A DNA stretch of 14,962 bases from Anaerolineaceae bacterium UBA5211 (GTDB lineage: Bacteria; Chloroflexota; Anaerolineae; Anaerolineales; Anaerolineaceae): contig DHVJ01000051.1 of assembly GCA_002412595.1 (NCBI GenBank), positions 167-15,128 of the forward strand, in the 5' to 3' direction. Every line of letters begins with the position of its first letter. Positions within the stretch are counted from its first letter, which is position 1. Under the pieces are notes generated by a model. The model did no database searches and was not told the DNA's origin. It saw only the letters and a list, made by a program, of their open reading frames with translations. Positions 7,993 through 14,006 of the stretch are shown piece after piece. Made by a program: the position numbers and the translations under genes.

Positions 7993-8023
7993 AAACGCTC
8001 AGGGCATTGAACCCTGAGCGTTT
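7993..8023. terminator. Bidirectional hairpin terminator between convergent genes
   Basis: A perfect 12-bp stem, AAACGCTCAGGG (7993-8004) with CCCTGAGCGTTT (8012-8023), and a seven-base loop. It lies 30 bases after the DUF2812 stop and three bases after the stop of the LOG-family gene coming from the right. The tails are only moderately T-rich, but the strength of the stem and its position between converging genes fit a shared terminator. Confidence 0.8.
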
Positions 8024-8026
8024 AGT

Positions 8027-8638
8027 TCATTCCGCATTGCCTGATTGGTGTTCCATATTATGAACCCACGCGGCTTTATTCATTTTGACGGGTTGATACG
8101 CAGAGAAGCGATCGATTAATTCTGCTGGCTCCAGGGCTTGCAGGACTAAATCACGATGTGGTTGGTAAATGAACTGCTCCGCAACGGAATGGTCCAAGAA
8201 TTCCAGCAGGTGGTCGTAATAATGATTGATATTAAGAACACCGCAGGGTTTGGTATGAAAACCCAACTGCACCCAAGTGAGCACCTCAAAAATCTCCTCA
8301 AGAGTGCCGTATCCACCCGGCAGGGCAACAAACGCATCCGATAATTCTGCCATAAGTGCTTTGCGTTCATGCATGGAATCCACCACATGCAAATCTGCCA
8401 GTTCGTGAAAAGCCAATTCCTGATCGCGCAGCGCTTTGGGAATCACGCCAATCACTTGGCCGCCGTTCGCCAGTGTTGCGCGGGCAACCTCACCCATCAA
8501 CCCAGCCCGTCCACCGCCATAGACAAGCGTTATTTCTCTTTTCGCCAATTCTTTTCCCATTGCACGCGCAGCCAGCAAATATTCGGGGTTTTTACCCGGG
8601 CTGGATCCGCAATATACACATACTTTCTTTAATTCCAT
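8027..8638 (-). CDS. LOG-family protein (cytokinin riboside 5'-monophosphate phosphoribohydrolase type)
   Basis: 203 residues from the ATG at 8638. The Rossmann-like fold of the LOG/TIGR00730 family is clear: VCVYCGSS at 6-13, YGGGRAGLMG at 40-49, the arginine and lysine of SMHERKA at 88-94, and the signature PGGYGTLEE at 107-115 that binds the nucleotide and supplies the catalytic glutamate. Family members hydrolyse N6-modified or plain AMP-type nucleotides to free base and ribose 5-phosphate; in bacteria without cytokinin signalling the substrate is usually unknown. A GTG nine bases upstream is in frame, but AAGGTG lies six bases before the ATG and overlaps that GTG, so ATG is chosen. The gene follows the transglutaminase-like gene by 24 bases on the same strand, and a strong hairpin follows it. 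Confidence 0.92.
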   Translation of the reverse strand: MELKKVCVYCGSSPGKNPEYLLAARAMGKELAKREITLVYGGGRAGLMGEVARATLANGGQVIGVIPKALRDQELAFHELADLHVVDSMHERKALMAELSDAFVALPGGYGTLEEIFEVLTWVQLGFHTKPCGVLNINHYYDHLLEFLDHSVAEQFIYQPHRDLVLQALEPAELIDRFSAYQPVKMNKAAWVHNMEHQSGNAE

Positions 8639-8662
8639 TGAAATCACCTTATAACCTTATTG

Positions 8663-9319
8663 TTATTTCGGTTGATAAGTCCCTTCAGGATTGATACCCA
8701 ATGTACCTGCCGCAACAGAGCGCTGGTCCATGGAACTGAGTAACGCCGCCTGGGCAGGCGTGATGACGGGCAGCAATCTAACCGTCTTCAGGTAAACTTC
8801 CACCGAATCTACCCCTGCGGATGTGTTCATCCAGTCCAAATGGTCAAATCTTTCTAAATTAATGGGACGAGTGTAGAAGCGCAGTGTCTTCACCCCATGC
8901 ACATTGAAGAAATCCTCGAAATAAGACATGACCAGTTCCCGCAAACTGCGATAGACCGGTTCACGGAAGCGCAGGCCGCTGTAGTTGGATTTAGCCACAG
9001 CACCCCAGTAATGGTCAATTTTAAAGACGGCCAGCACATGATCGTCATCCATACCGGGGTCAGGCTGCAGGTCCACGATCAGCGGTGGAAAGCCCAAACG
9101 GCGCAGCGCGGCCGCAGCGAAGAGCCCGCCATCCAGGCAGTGTGCTTTGCGTTGGCGCAGCACTTCTCGCGGGGACCGGTTCTCATCGCCGCTGGGATAT
9201 CGGACCTCATCCAGAAAAGCTTGCACCCTGGCAGGCGTGCGCAGGCTATTCATGAAAGCTAACTCTTCCGGTGTAAAGCTTTGATCGAACTGCTGAATCG
9301 ACGCAGCAACACGGCTCAT
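8663..9319 (-). CDS. Transglutaminase-like Cys/His protein, uncharacterised family
   Basis: 218 residues from ATG 9319; a TTG six bases upstream is also in frame, but GAGG sits at a better distance from the ATG. Landmarks in order: SPREVLRQRKAHCLDGG (about 49-65) with a candidate nucleophile C61 at the start of a helix, LRRLGFPPLIVDLQ, then DDDHVLAVF with H94, then WGAVAKSNYSGLRFREPVYRSLRELVMSYFEDFF (about 105-139). The Cys-helix followed by a DH(V/A)xAVF strand is the arrangement of transglutaminase-like cysteine enzymes. The third catalytic residue is not certain; N112 is a candidate. I recall similar hypothetical proteins with the same SK/N...LRYREPVYR...REL block in many bacteria, none with a known role. 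No signal peptide is seen, so it is probably cytoplasmic. It lies 24 bases upstream of the LOG-family gene and may be co-transcribed with it. Confidence 0.6.
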   Translation of the reverse strand: MSRVAASIQQFDQSFTPEELAFMNSLRTPARVQAFLDEVRYPSGDENRSPREVLRQRKAHCLDGGLFAAAALRRLGFPPLIVDLQPDPGMDDDHVLAVFKIDHYWGAVAKSNYSGLRFREPVYRSLRELVMSYFEDFFNVHGVKTLRFYTRPINLERFDHLDWMNTSAGVDSVEVYLKTVRLLPVITPAQAALLSSMDQRSVAAGTLGINPEGTYQPK

Positions 9320-9402
9320 ACGCAAATTACCTCATGATGTTTGCCAAAAATATTATCACTGCATTCCGTTTTGTGTCAGCTCAATCTGACCCTTATGGTA
9401 AA

Positions 9403-9657
9403 TTATTCTTCAACTTTTTCCACCAGGATGCTGCCATTCCCCAGCAATGCAGCGATGGCACCGATGGCTGCCAGCTGGGGCGCCATCAATACGCCCACCA
9501 CGCCAATGGTCAGGGGAATATCAATTAAAGTGCGGCCATCCTGATTGCAAATAATCACGCGGCGGATGTTGCCCGCATGCATCAATTCCTTGACCTTGCC
9601 TAATAACTCTTCCCCTGTGATCGGTATTTCTTCGGTATAGGTCTTTTCAGTGCTCAT
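9403..9657 (-). CDS. DUF4342 domain small protein
   Basis: 84 residues from ATG 9657. The form is that of DUF4342: a polar N-terminal part with EEIPITGEELLGKVKELM at 9-26, then NIRRVIICNQDGRTLIDIPL at 30-49 (a short beta hairpin), a hydrophobic Ala/Gly/Leu-rich stretch at about 50-72 that could enter or cross the membrane, and an acidic end (VEKVEE). A GTG three bases upstream is in frame, but GGAG lies seven bases before the ATG. The function of the family is unknown. The transglutaminase-like gene follows after 83 bases on the same strand, so the two and the LOG gene could form one transcript, although the gap weakens this. Confidence 0.8.
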   Translation of the reverse strand: MSTEKTYTEEIPITGEELLGKVKELMHAGNIRRVIICNQDGRTLIDIPLTIGVVGVLMAPQLAAIGAIAALLGNGSILVEKVEE

Positions 9658-9947
9658 CACTTATCTCCTTTATTCATTCAATCCATGTACGAATTTTATC
9701 CACATAAGTCTCGCAACGCACAGCCTTTTTTTCGGCAAAGAGACAGTCCGACCATAAAATTGATTTCACAGCCGGGTTCGCTGTTGTGGTTATAGGGGAG
9801 CAACCGGTATTGGAGCAGCGCGGCAAGCATGGTCTTTCTAACCACCTATCGCATACTCTCTTCCATCTTCACAAGAACGCAAGAATAGAAGAATAATCTC
9901 CCGGAATCCGGGAGATTGTCCTTATGATATGCAGGTGAATCCTGATA
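9658..9947. other. Gene-poor region upstream of the DUF4342 gene
   Basis: About 290 bases with a terminator at its right end (9895-9917) and presumably the DUF4342 promoter. A minus-strand frame at 9696-9830 encodes 44 residues starting MLAALLQYRLL and ending in a cysteine-rich tail (LCRKKGCALRDLCG), but it has no good ribosome-binding site. An overlapping plus-strand frame of about 60 codons lacks a start codon. Both may be chance or the decayed remains of a gene. No tRNA cloverleaf could be drawn. Confidence 0.4.
9895..9917 (-). terminator. Intrinsic terminator after the B3/B4 gene
   Basis: A perfect 10-bp stem, AATCTCCCGG (9895-9904) with CCGGGAGATT (9908-9917), and a three-base loop. On the minus strand it lies 30 bases after the B3/B4 stop codon and is followed by a T-rich tail (ATTCTTCTATTCTT). 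It would end the transcript carrying the third diguanylate cyclase and the B3/B4 gene. Confidence 0.85.
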
Positions 9948-10664
9948 TTAGAATGTGAGCGATATAGAGGGATTTTCACGCGTGAGGTACTGAACGGAAA
10001 GTTCGCCACCGCAGAAACGCTTGACCAATTCAAACATATCTTTGGCAACCAACTCTGTCTCAGAACGTGTCACGGGGGGAAGACCGTCGATATTGAATTC
10101 AATCACCTTGGTAGAAGGTAAGGTCAACGAATGATTCGCCTGGCGCCAACTCCAGCGGCGGGTGAGCACAGTATCCCCTTCCACAAAGACAAATTCGTCC
10201 GGGTCGGGGTGCTCCATTTCATCTGAACCGAAGGGGATAAACTCCTCTTTGCCAGTAGCCGGCCGCAACGTGATATCTCCCTGAATATTATCCAAAGCAT
10301 GCCCGCCGGTTGGAACCAGATGGCGCAGCGAGAGAATGTTGCCGATATCCACCAGCGCATTGATGGAAGGCAATTCGTTACCGCGCAGCACCCTGCGCGA
10401 CATAGCTTCAATGGAAGAACGATATTCACTGGGTTTAATACCCAAAGAACGGAAAGCTTCTCGCCAGGAATTCACTTTGGGATAATTGGTAATTTCTTCA
10501 ACCTTTAAACGCTGCTGCAAGGATTTCTCTTCATCACGCAGCAGTTGAATAAGTTCAGGTGTTGATTCGCCATTGGATACGCCAACAGCCAGCACTACCC
10601 CGCGAATATATTCGGGGAATTTTTCAAAGACTTGGGGAGCAATTGTGTATTGTATTGTTTTCAT
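9948..10664 (-). CDS. Free-standing B3/B4 (tRNA-binding/editing-like) domain protein
   Basis: 238 residues. The B3/B4 domain, best known as the editing and tRNA-recognition part of the phenylalanyl-tRNA synthetase beta chain, covers about 60-225. Family landmarks are SWREAFRSLGIKPSEYRSS at 66-84, RRVLRG at 90-95, NALVDIGNILSLRH at 102-115, PTGGHALD at 118-125 and RRWSWRQAN at 169-177. None of the catalytic aminoacylation core of PheT is present and the protein is full length, so it is a stand-alone COG3382-type protein rather than a PheT fragment. A role in clearing mischarged tRNA is plausible from the domain but not shown for this group. AGGA lies seven bases before the ATG at 10664. Its start is only 20 bases beyond the stop of the upstream diguanylate cyclase, so co-transcription is likely. 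Confidence 0.85.
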   Translation of the reverse strand: MKTIQYTIAPQVFEKFPEYIRGVVLAVGVSNGESTPELIQLLRDEEKSLQQRLKVEEITNYPKVNSWREAFRSLGIKPSEYRSSIEAMSRRVLRGNELPSINALVDIGNILSLRHLVPTGGHALDNIQGDITLRPATGKEEFIPFGSDEMEHPDPDEFVFVEGDTVLTRRWSWRQANHSLTLPSTKVIEFNIDGLPPVTRSETELVAKDMFELVKRFCGGELSVQYLTRENPSISLTF

Positions 10665-10684
10665 AGTTGGTCCTGTTGATAACG

Positions 10685-12241
10685 TTATTTTTTTTGCTCA
10701 CGCTTGGCCTGCTTCATCGCATACATCAAGCGATCGGCTTTGGTCAGGTCGGAGTCGATTGAATGGACAATCTTTTCGATGCCATAAGATACGCTCAGTT
10801 GATCATTTATGGTCAACTCTTCGAACTCTTTACGAATCCGAGCCGCAACCCGCTCGGCATCAATTATACCGATATCACTCAATAACACCAAAAATTCATC
10901 ACCCCCATAGCGCACGACCAAGTCATTAGGGCGCATATTATTCTTGACGATTTCAGCAAATTGAATCAAAATGCGATCCCCTTTTTGATGCCCGTGGCGG
11001 TCATTATATGATTTGAAATTATCGAGATCCATCAATATGAGCACATCGTATTGTTTTTTTGAAGCTTTTCCCAACACATTGCGATTGTAAGCGGTCGTAA
11101 GCGTATCGATATCAATCCTTTTCTCGAGATCCTCTTTCTCCAGGAAGACACGGTTAAACTCAATCAGCATATTGATACCAAAAACCACAGTGCTCATCAG
11201 GATAATATAAGAAAGCACATATGGCCAATTTAAATGAAAGACCTGAACGACCACTAATTGCAGAAAACCCAGAATCAGCCAAATAGCTGGAATGATCAGT
11301 AAATCGTTGGATTTAGCACTTTTGATTATATAAGTCACCGCGACAACCAGATCTACCAGCATAAGCAGATTCAAGATGGTCAATAATTCTGAAAATATGA
11401 CCAGATCCGTCTGGATGGAAATTACAACGACGGTGAAAATGGATGGAATGGCCAGATACTTGCTGATATGAAATTTATCACAATAATATTTTTCCATACC
11501 AACAACAAAGAAGAAGGCTGCCAGGTAACCCGCAATCATCAATATTTTTTTCGTAAACAGGAAATTGCTTAAACTGCCGGTGGAAACACGAAATTGATAA
11601 TCAAACGTTTCCACAGCACCAAAAATGGAAGCAATGCCCATAAATACTTCTGCGTTCCAGCTTTTTTTTCTCAACAGAGAGAGGATAATTAATATCATCC
11701 CGATCAAGATCGACCCGCCAATGGAAATCATCAGCAGGTCGCCATAAATAAAATCGATCAGCGCCACACGCAGTCCAGCCGATTCTTTATCCAGGATATA
11801 TGGCGGGGTGGAAATGGAGATAGGAAAAGAAGCACTGCTTAAGTGGATTTCGAGTGTGCCAGGCTGCGTTTCCCCTTCCGGCAATGGCACTAAAAAAGTT
11901 TTATTCCAAATATTTGCAGATGGCGCGGCAAAATCACCCAAAGCAAAAATTGTATGATCATTTAATAACACTTGCACTGCCTGACCCTTTAAACCAGTCA
12001 AAACCAGCGCATCACCCTGCTTGTAGGTAATTTGCTTTGTGAATACCGCTGTGGTCAAGCCCTGAATGGATTGTTGATAGGGCAAAGAGCTCGTTATCGA
12101 ATCTTCCCCAACCTGAATTTTCCAATCGGACGCAAGCACCTCACCCTTGGGTTGAACAGGTAAATACAAGACAAGGAACAGGGCGATGAAAGAAAATACT
12201 GCGCAAACAGCCATAAGCAGCTTACGAGAGACAGGTTTCAT
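10685..12241 (-). CDS. Diguanylate cyclase with extracytoplasmic sensor, multiple TM helices and GGDEF
   Basis: 518 residues. A first TM helix or uncleaved signal (about 8-27) precedes an extracytoplasmic beta-rich region (about 30-160), then about seven hydrophobic helices (165-362), a short acidic linker (EKEDLEKRI) and a GGDEF domain (about 375-515). This order resembles 7TMR-DISM signalling proteins, though the outer domain is not confidently assigned. Catalytic motifs are intact: LTTAYNRN at 381-388, DLDNFK at 405-410, GGDEF at 446-450. RPND at 437-440 is an intact I-site five residues upstream. The protein should make cyclic-di-GMP at the membrane in response to an outside or membrane signal. 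The sensor is unrelated in layout to the two 7TM cyclases at 2914-7254. Only a weak AAGAA lies before the ATG at 12241; a minus-strand TATAAT occurs at 12288-12283. Confidence 0.9.
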   Translation of the reverse strand: MKPVSRKLLMAVCAVFSFIALFLVLYLPVQPKGEVLASDWKIQVGEDSITSSLPYQQSIQGLTTAVFTKQITYKQGDALVLTGLKGQAVQVLLNDHTIFALGDFAAPSANIWNKTFLVPLPEGETQPGTLEIHLSSASFPISISTPPYILDKESAGLRVALIDFIYGDLLMISIGGSILIGMILIILSLLRKKSWNAEVFMGIASIFGAVETFDYQFRVSTGSLSNFLFTKKILMIAGYLAAFFFVVGMEKYYCDKFHISKYLAIPSIFTVVVISIQTDLVIFSELLTILNLLMLVDLVVAVTYIIKSAKSNDLLIIPAIWLILGFLQLVVVQVFHLNWPYVLSYIILMSTVVFGINMLIEFNRVFLEKEDLEKRIDIDTLTTAYNRNVLGKASKKQYDVLILMDLDNFKSYNDRHGHQKGDRILIQFAEIVKNNMRPNDLVVRYGGDEFLVLLSDIGIIDAERVAARIRKEFEELTINDQLSVSYGIEKIVHSIDSDLTKADRLMYAMKQAKREQKK

Positions 12242-12282
12242 ATTCTTATTCAGATCATTTATTGGATAAGCGCGTCACAAAG

Positions 12283-12288
12283 ATTATA
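12283..12288 (-). promoter_or_regulatory. Candidate -10 box for the third diguanylate cyclase
   Basis: A perfect TATAAT read on the minus strand, 41 bases upstream of the ATG at 12241, within the 153-base spacer that separates this gene from the isochorismatase-like gene. No convincing -35 hexamer was found at 16-18 bases. The position suggests that the cyclase and the B3/B4 gene can be transcribed independently of the upstream hydrolase gene. Confidence 0.3.
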
Positions 12289-12394
12289 TATAGAAAACAC
12301 AAATCGTGTGGTCATTCTTGCGACCTGCTTCCCTCCATATGTTAAAAACGCATAATAGCCGGGCAATCAGGATCATTCCTCCTTCCCTCAGTTG

Positions 12395-12895
12395 TTACCC
12401 TGATAAGCTTTTCAATGCCCCGAAAGTGACGCCATCGCTGATGTGTTCTACAAAGCGGATATGCTCCGGTGTTTCGCTGGCCAAACCACCCTGCAGCATA
12501 ATCGGCTTGAAATCCTGATCCAAGGCACCGCGGTAGGTGGACAGGACACAGTACTCGGCGCAAAAACCTGCCAGGATGAGCGGACCTGCCTGCATTTCTC
12601 GCAGCCGGTCAGCCAGACCGGTTTTATTGAAAGCATTGCTGTAAGTCTTGTGAATGTGAAGATCGCCTGGTGCGATTTCCAATTCTTCGGGGATGTCAAA
12701 ACCGGGGCTGCCCGGCTTTAACCCAATGCTTTCATTGATGTGTTGAACACTGACTACCGGAAATTCCTTTTCGCGGAATAGTACAATGGCGGCATTAATT
12801 ACTTCAATAGCAGAGTGTAGGCTCTGTGTGGTTGTTTCACTGATTTGGAAAAATTCCTTCTGGACATCAATAACGATCAGTGCAGGTTTCGTCAC
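12395..12895 (-). CDS. Isochorismatase-like cysteine hydrolase
   Basis: 166 residues, slightly short for the family. The expected catalytic triad is present: D10 in VIDVQKEFF, K83 in HKTYSNAF and C116 in AEYCVLSTYRGA. The cis-peptide region before the cysteine (LAGFCAEYC) and the following TYRGALDQDF helix are typical. Relatives hydrolyse amides or vinyl ethers (nicotinamidase, isochorismatase, ureido compounds); the substrate here cannot be predicted, and the metal-binding histidines of nicotinamidases are not evident. The start is GTG at 12895, six bases after a perfect AAGGAGG. An ATG in another frame lies only two bases from that site and is too close to be used. The protein has no signal peptide and should be cytoplasmic. 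Confidence 0.88.
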   Translation of the reverse strand: MTKPALIVIDVQKEFFQISETTTQSLHSAIEVINAAIVLFREKEFPVVSVQHINESIGLKPGSPGFDIPEELEIAPGDLHIHKTYSNAFNKTGLADRLREMQAGPLILAGFCAEYCVLSTYRGALDQDFKPIMLQGGLASETPEHIRFVEHISDGVTFGALKSLSG

Positions 12896-13016
12896 CCATA
12901 CCCTCCTTGGTTTGTTGCGTGAACCCAGACCGTTCTATTATAGATGTATTTTTATTTTGTGAGTAAATCTATATTATTCAGCATTAACCAGAATTTTCTC
13001 TCCCATATTGCCCCTC

Positions 13017-13052
13017 CTGACCTCCCCCATTTCAAAAACGAAATGGGGGAGG
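13017..13052. repeat. C/G-rich hairpin repeat downstream of the lipoprotein gene
   Basis: CCTCCCCCATTTC (13021-13033) pairs perfectly with GAAATGGGGGAGG (13040-13052) around a six-base loop, a 13-bp stem. It lies 27 bases after the lipoprotein stop codon. There is no T tract on either side, so it is either a weak terminator or a dispersed repeat unit. The 13 bases CTGACCTCCCCCA at 13017-13029 recur exactly at 13915-13927 on the other side of the lipoprotein gene. Confidence 0.7.
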
Positions 13053-13079
13053 AACATACTATAGTTATTACTAAAAATG

Positions 13080-13805
13080 CTAATCCAATGTAAATGTAAT
13101 GGAGGCTAGAATGGCGTGAAAAGTGTTCTGATTTTGCTCATCCACGGAGTAATAAAGGTCGCGCCAATTTGCTCCATTACCAATTTCCACATTATTGGGA
13201 GAGCCAGAGATGGTTAACAAATTGGCCTGGTCATCCACCAGAATGACTTCCCGGCTATAGACCGGTTCGGTTTGAGCAGTATCGGAAAGGGTGGCGATAT
13301 ATTCAAAGCCAGTGAAGTCCCCCAGGTCAAACTGGCGCACCCGGATGATACGACCCCGGCCGTCGGAGAACGATTCGCCGTCCTGCATGCCGGCCAGTGA
13401 TTGGTAGGTCTCCTGCCAGTAGGTGTTCTGATTGTTCTGTGTATATTGGAGGATGAGGTAATAAGAATTGGGCAGGGTGTAAATCTGTTCGGTGCGGTCC
13501 GTTCCATAGGGATAGACCACGTCAGACCCGATAGAAACACGCAGCGTATCACCGGACACGTATTCATCGGGGCCGAACCAGGCGGCTGGATATTGAAAAG
13601 ACAGTCCAAAATCATTATTGATATATCGGTTATTCTCTGCGGAAGAAGCCGTGTTTGAAGGTGAAGCAGTGAGAGGCTGCGGCGAAAGGGTAGGATCTGC
13701 CGTTTCGGCAACCGGTTGGGGCAAAGGATCTGCAGGCGACTGCGGTGCGCAGGCGTTTAGGGCAAAGGCTAACATCAGAAGCAGGAAAAGAATTTTCTTT
13801 GTCAT
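13080..13805 (-). CDS. Secreted lipoprotein with PsbP-like domain
   Basis: 241 residues from ATG 13805. The N-terminus is a lipoprotein signal: a basic MTKK, the hydrophobic ILFLLLMLAFA, then LNAC with the lipidated cysteine at residue 19. A proline/serine/threonine-rich linker follows (about 21-56), then a domain opening with YINNDFGLSFQYPAAW at 61-76, the form seen at the start of PsbP-like and related bacterial surface lipoprotein domains. The protein should be anchored on the outer face of the cytoplasmic membrane; its ligand or partner is unknown. The frame is open upstream to 13928, but AAAGGAG lies seven bases before ATG 13805, and the upstream part would encode only low-complexity Gly/Arg/Glu residues from a G-rich repeat, so it is excluded. 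C-rich hairpin repeats stand on both sides of the gene. Confidence 0.85.
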   Translation of the reverse strand: MTKKILFLLLMLAFALNACAPQSPADPLPQPVAETADPTLSPQPLTASPSNTASSAENNRYINNDFGLSFQYPAAWFGPDEYVSGDTLRVSIGSDVVYPYGTDRTEQIYTLPNSYYLILQYTQNNQNTYWQETYQSLAGMQDGESFSDGRGRIIRVRQFDLGDFTGFEYIATLSDTAQTEPVYSREVILVDDQANLLTISGSPNNVEIGNGANWRDLYYSVDEQNQNTFHAILASITFTLD

Positions 13806-13848
13806 GATTATCTCCTTTGATAAAGACGAAATAGAGCCGGCAATAGTT

Positions 13849-13926
13849 CCCAGTCCCAGTCCCCTCCCGACCTCCCTCAGTCCCCCTCCTACCTCCCCCC
13901 ATTTTAGCCCCCATCTGACCTCCCCC
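13849..13926 (-). repeat. G-rich (minus strand) low-complexity tract in the lipoprotein leader
   Basis: The plus strand is nearly pure pyrimidine, with recurring units such as GACCTCCCTCAG, TCCCCCTCCTACCTCCCCCC and GCCCCCATCTGACCTCCCCC. On the minus strand this gives at least nine runs of three or more G, close enough together for G-quadruplex formation. It lies 44-121 bases upstream of the lipoprotein start and would be in its 5' leader if transcription begins further upstream. The unit at 13890-13904 (ACCTCCCCCCATTTT) nearly copies the arm of the hairpin at 13021. Confidence 0.7.
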
Positions 13927-13950
13927 AAAGTCTGACGACTTTAGGGGAGG
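13919..13950. repeat. C/G-rich hairpin repeat upstream of the lipoprotein gene
   Basis: CCTCCCCCAAAGTC (13919-13932) pairs with GACTTTAGGGGAGG (13937-13950) around a four-base loop, with one C/A mismatch in 14 positions. It is related to the hairpin at 13021-13052 by its outer arm. It lies just upstream of a candidate plus-strand promoter and has no T tract, so its role as a terminator is doubtful. Confidence 0.65.
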
Positions 13951-13956
13951 CACGAT

Positions 13957-13985
13957 TTGGAAATACAATTAGGAAATGATATTAA
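13957..13985 (+). promoter_or_regulatory. Candidate promoter for the DegT/StrS-like gene
   Basis: TTGGAA (13957-13962) and TATTAA (13980-13985) are separated by 17 bases, each matching four of six positions of the sigma-70-type consensus. The gene's ATG is at 14007, so the leader would be about 15 bases, just long enough to hold the GGAG at 13994-13997. The match is modest and other promoters are possible. Confidence 0.3.
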
Positions 13986-14006
13986 TGATTTGCGGAGTGC
14001 TTTTAT

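Noticed and set aside
9781..9850. tRNA-like look of the sequence around GGAGCAGCGCGGCAAGCATGGTC
   Set aside because: The segment resembles a D-arm only loosely; no acceptor stem, anticodon arm or TTCGA T-loop can be paired with it.
13806..13928. N-terminal extension of the lipoprotein frame
   Set aside because: It would encode Gly/Glu/Arg low-complexity sequence from the G-rich repeat and would bury the signal peptide; ATG 13805 has a strong ribosome-binding site.
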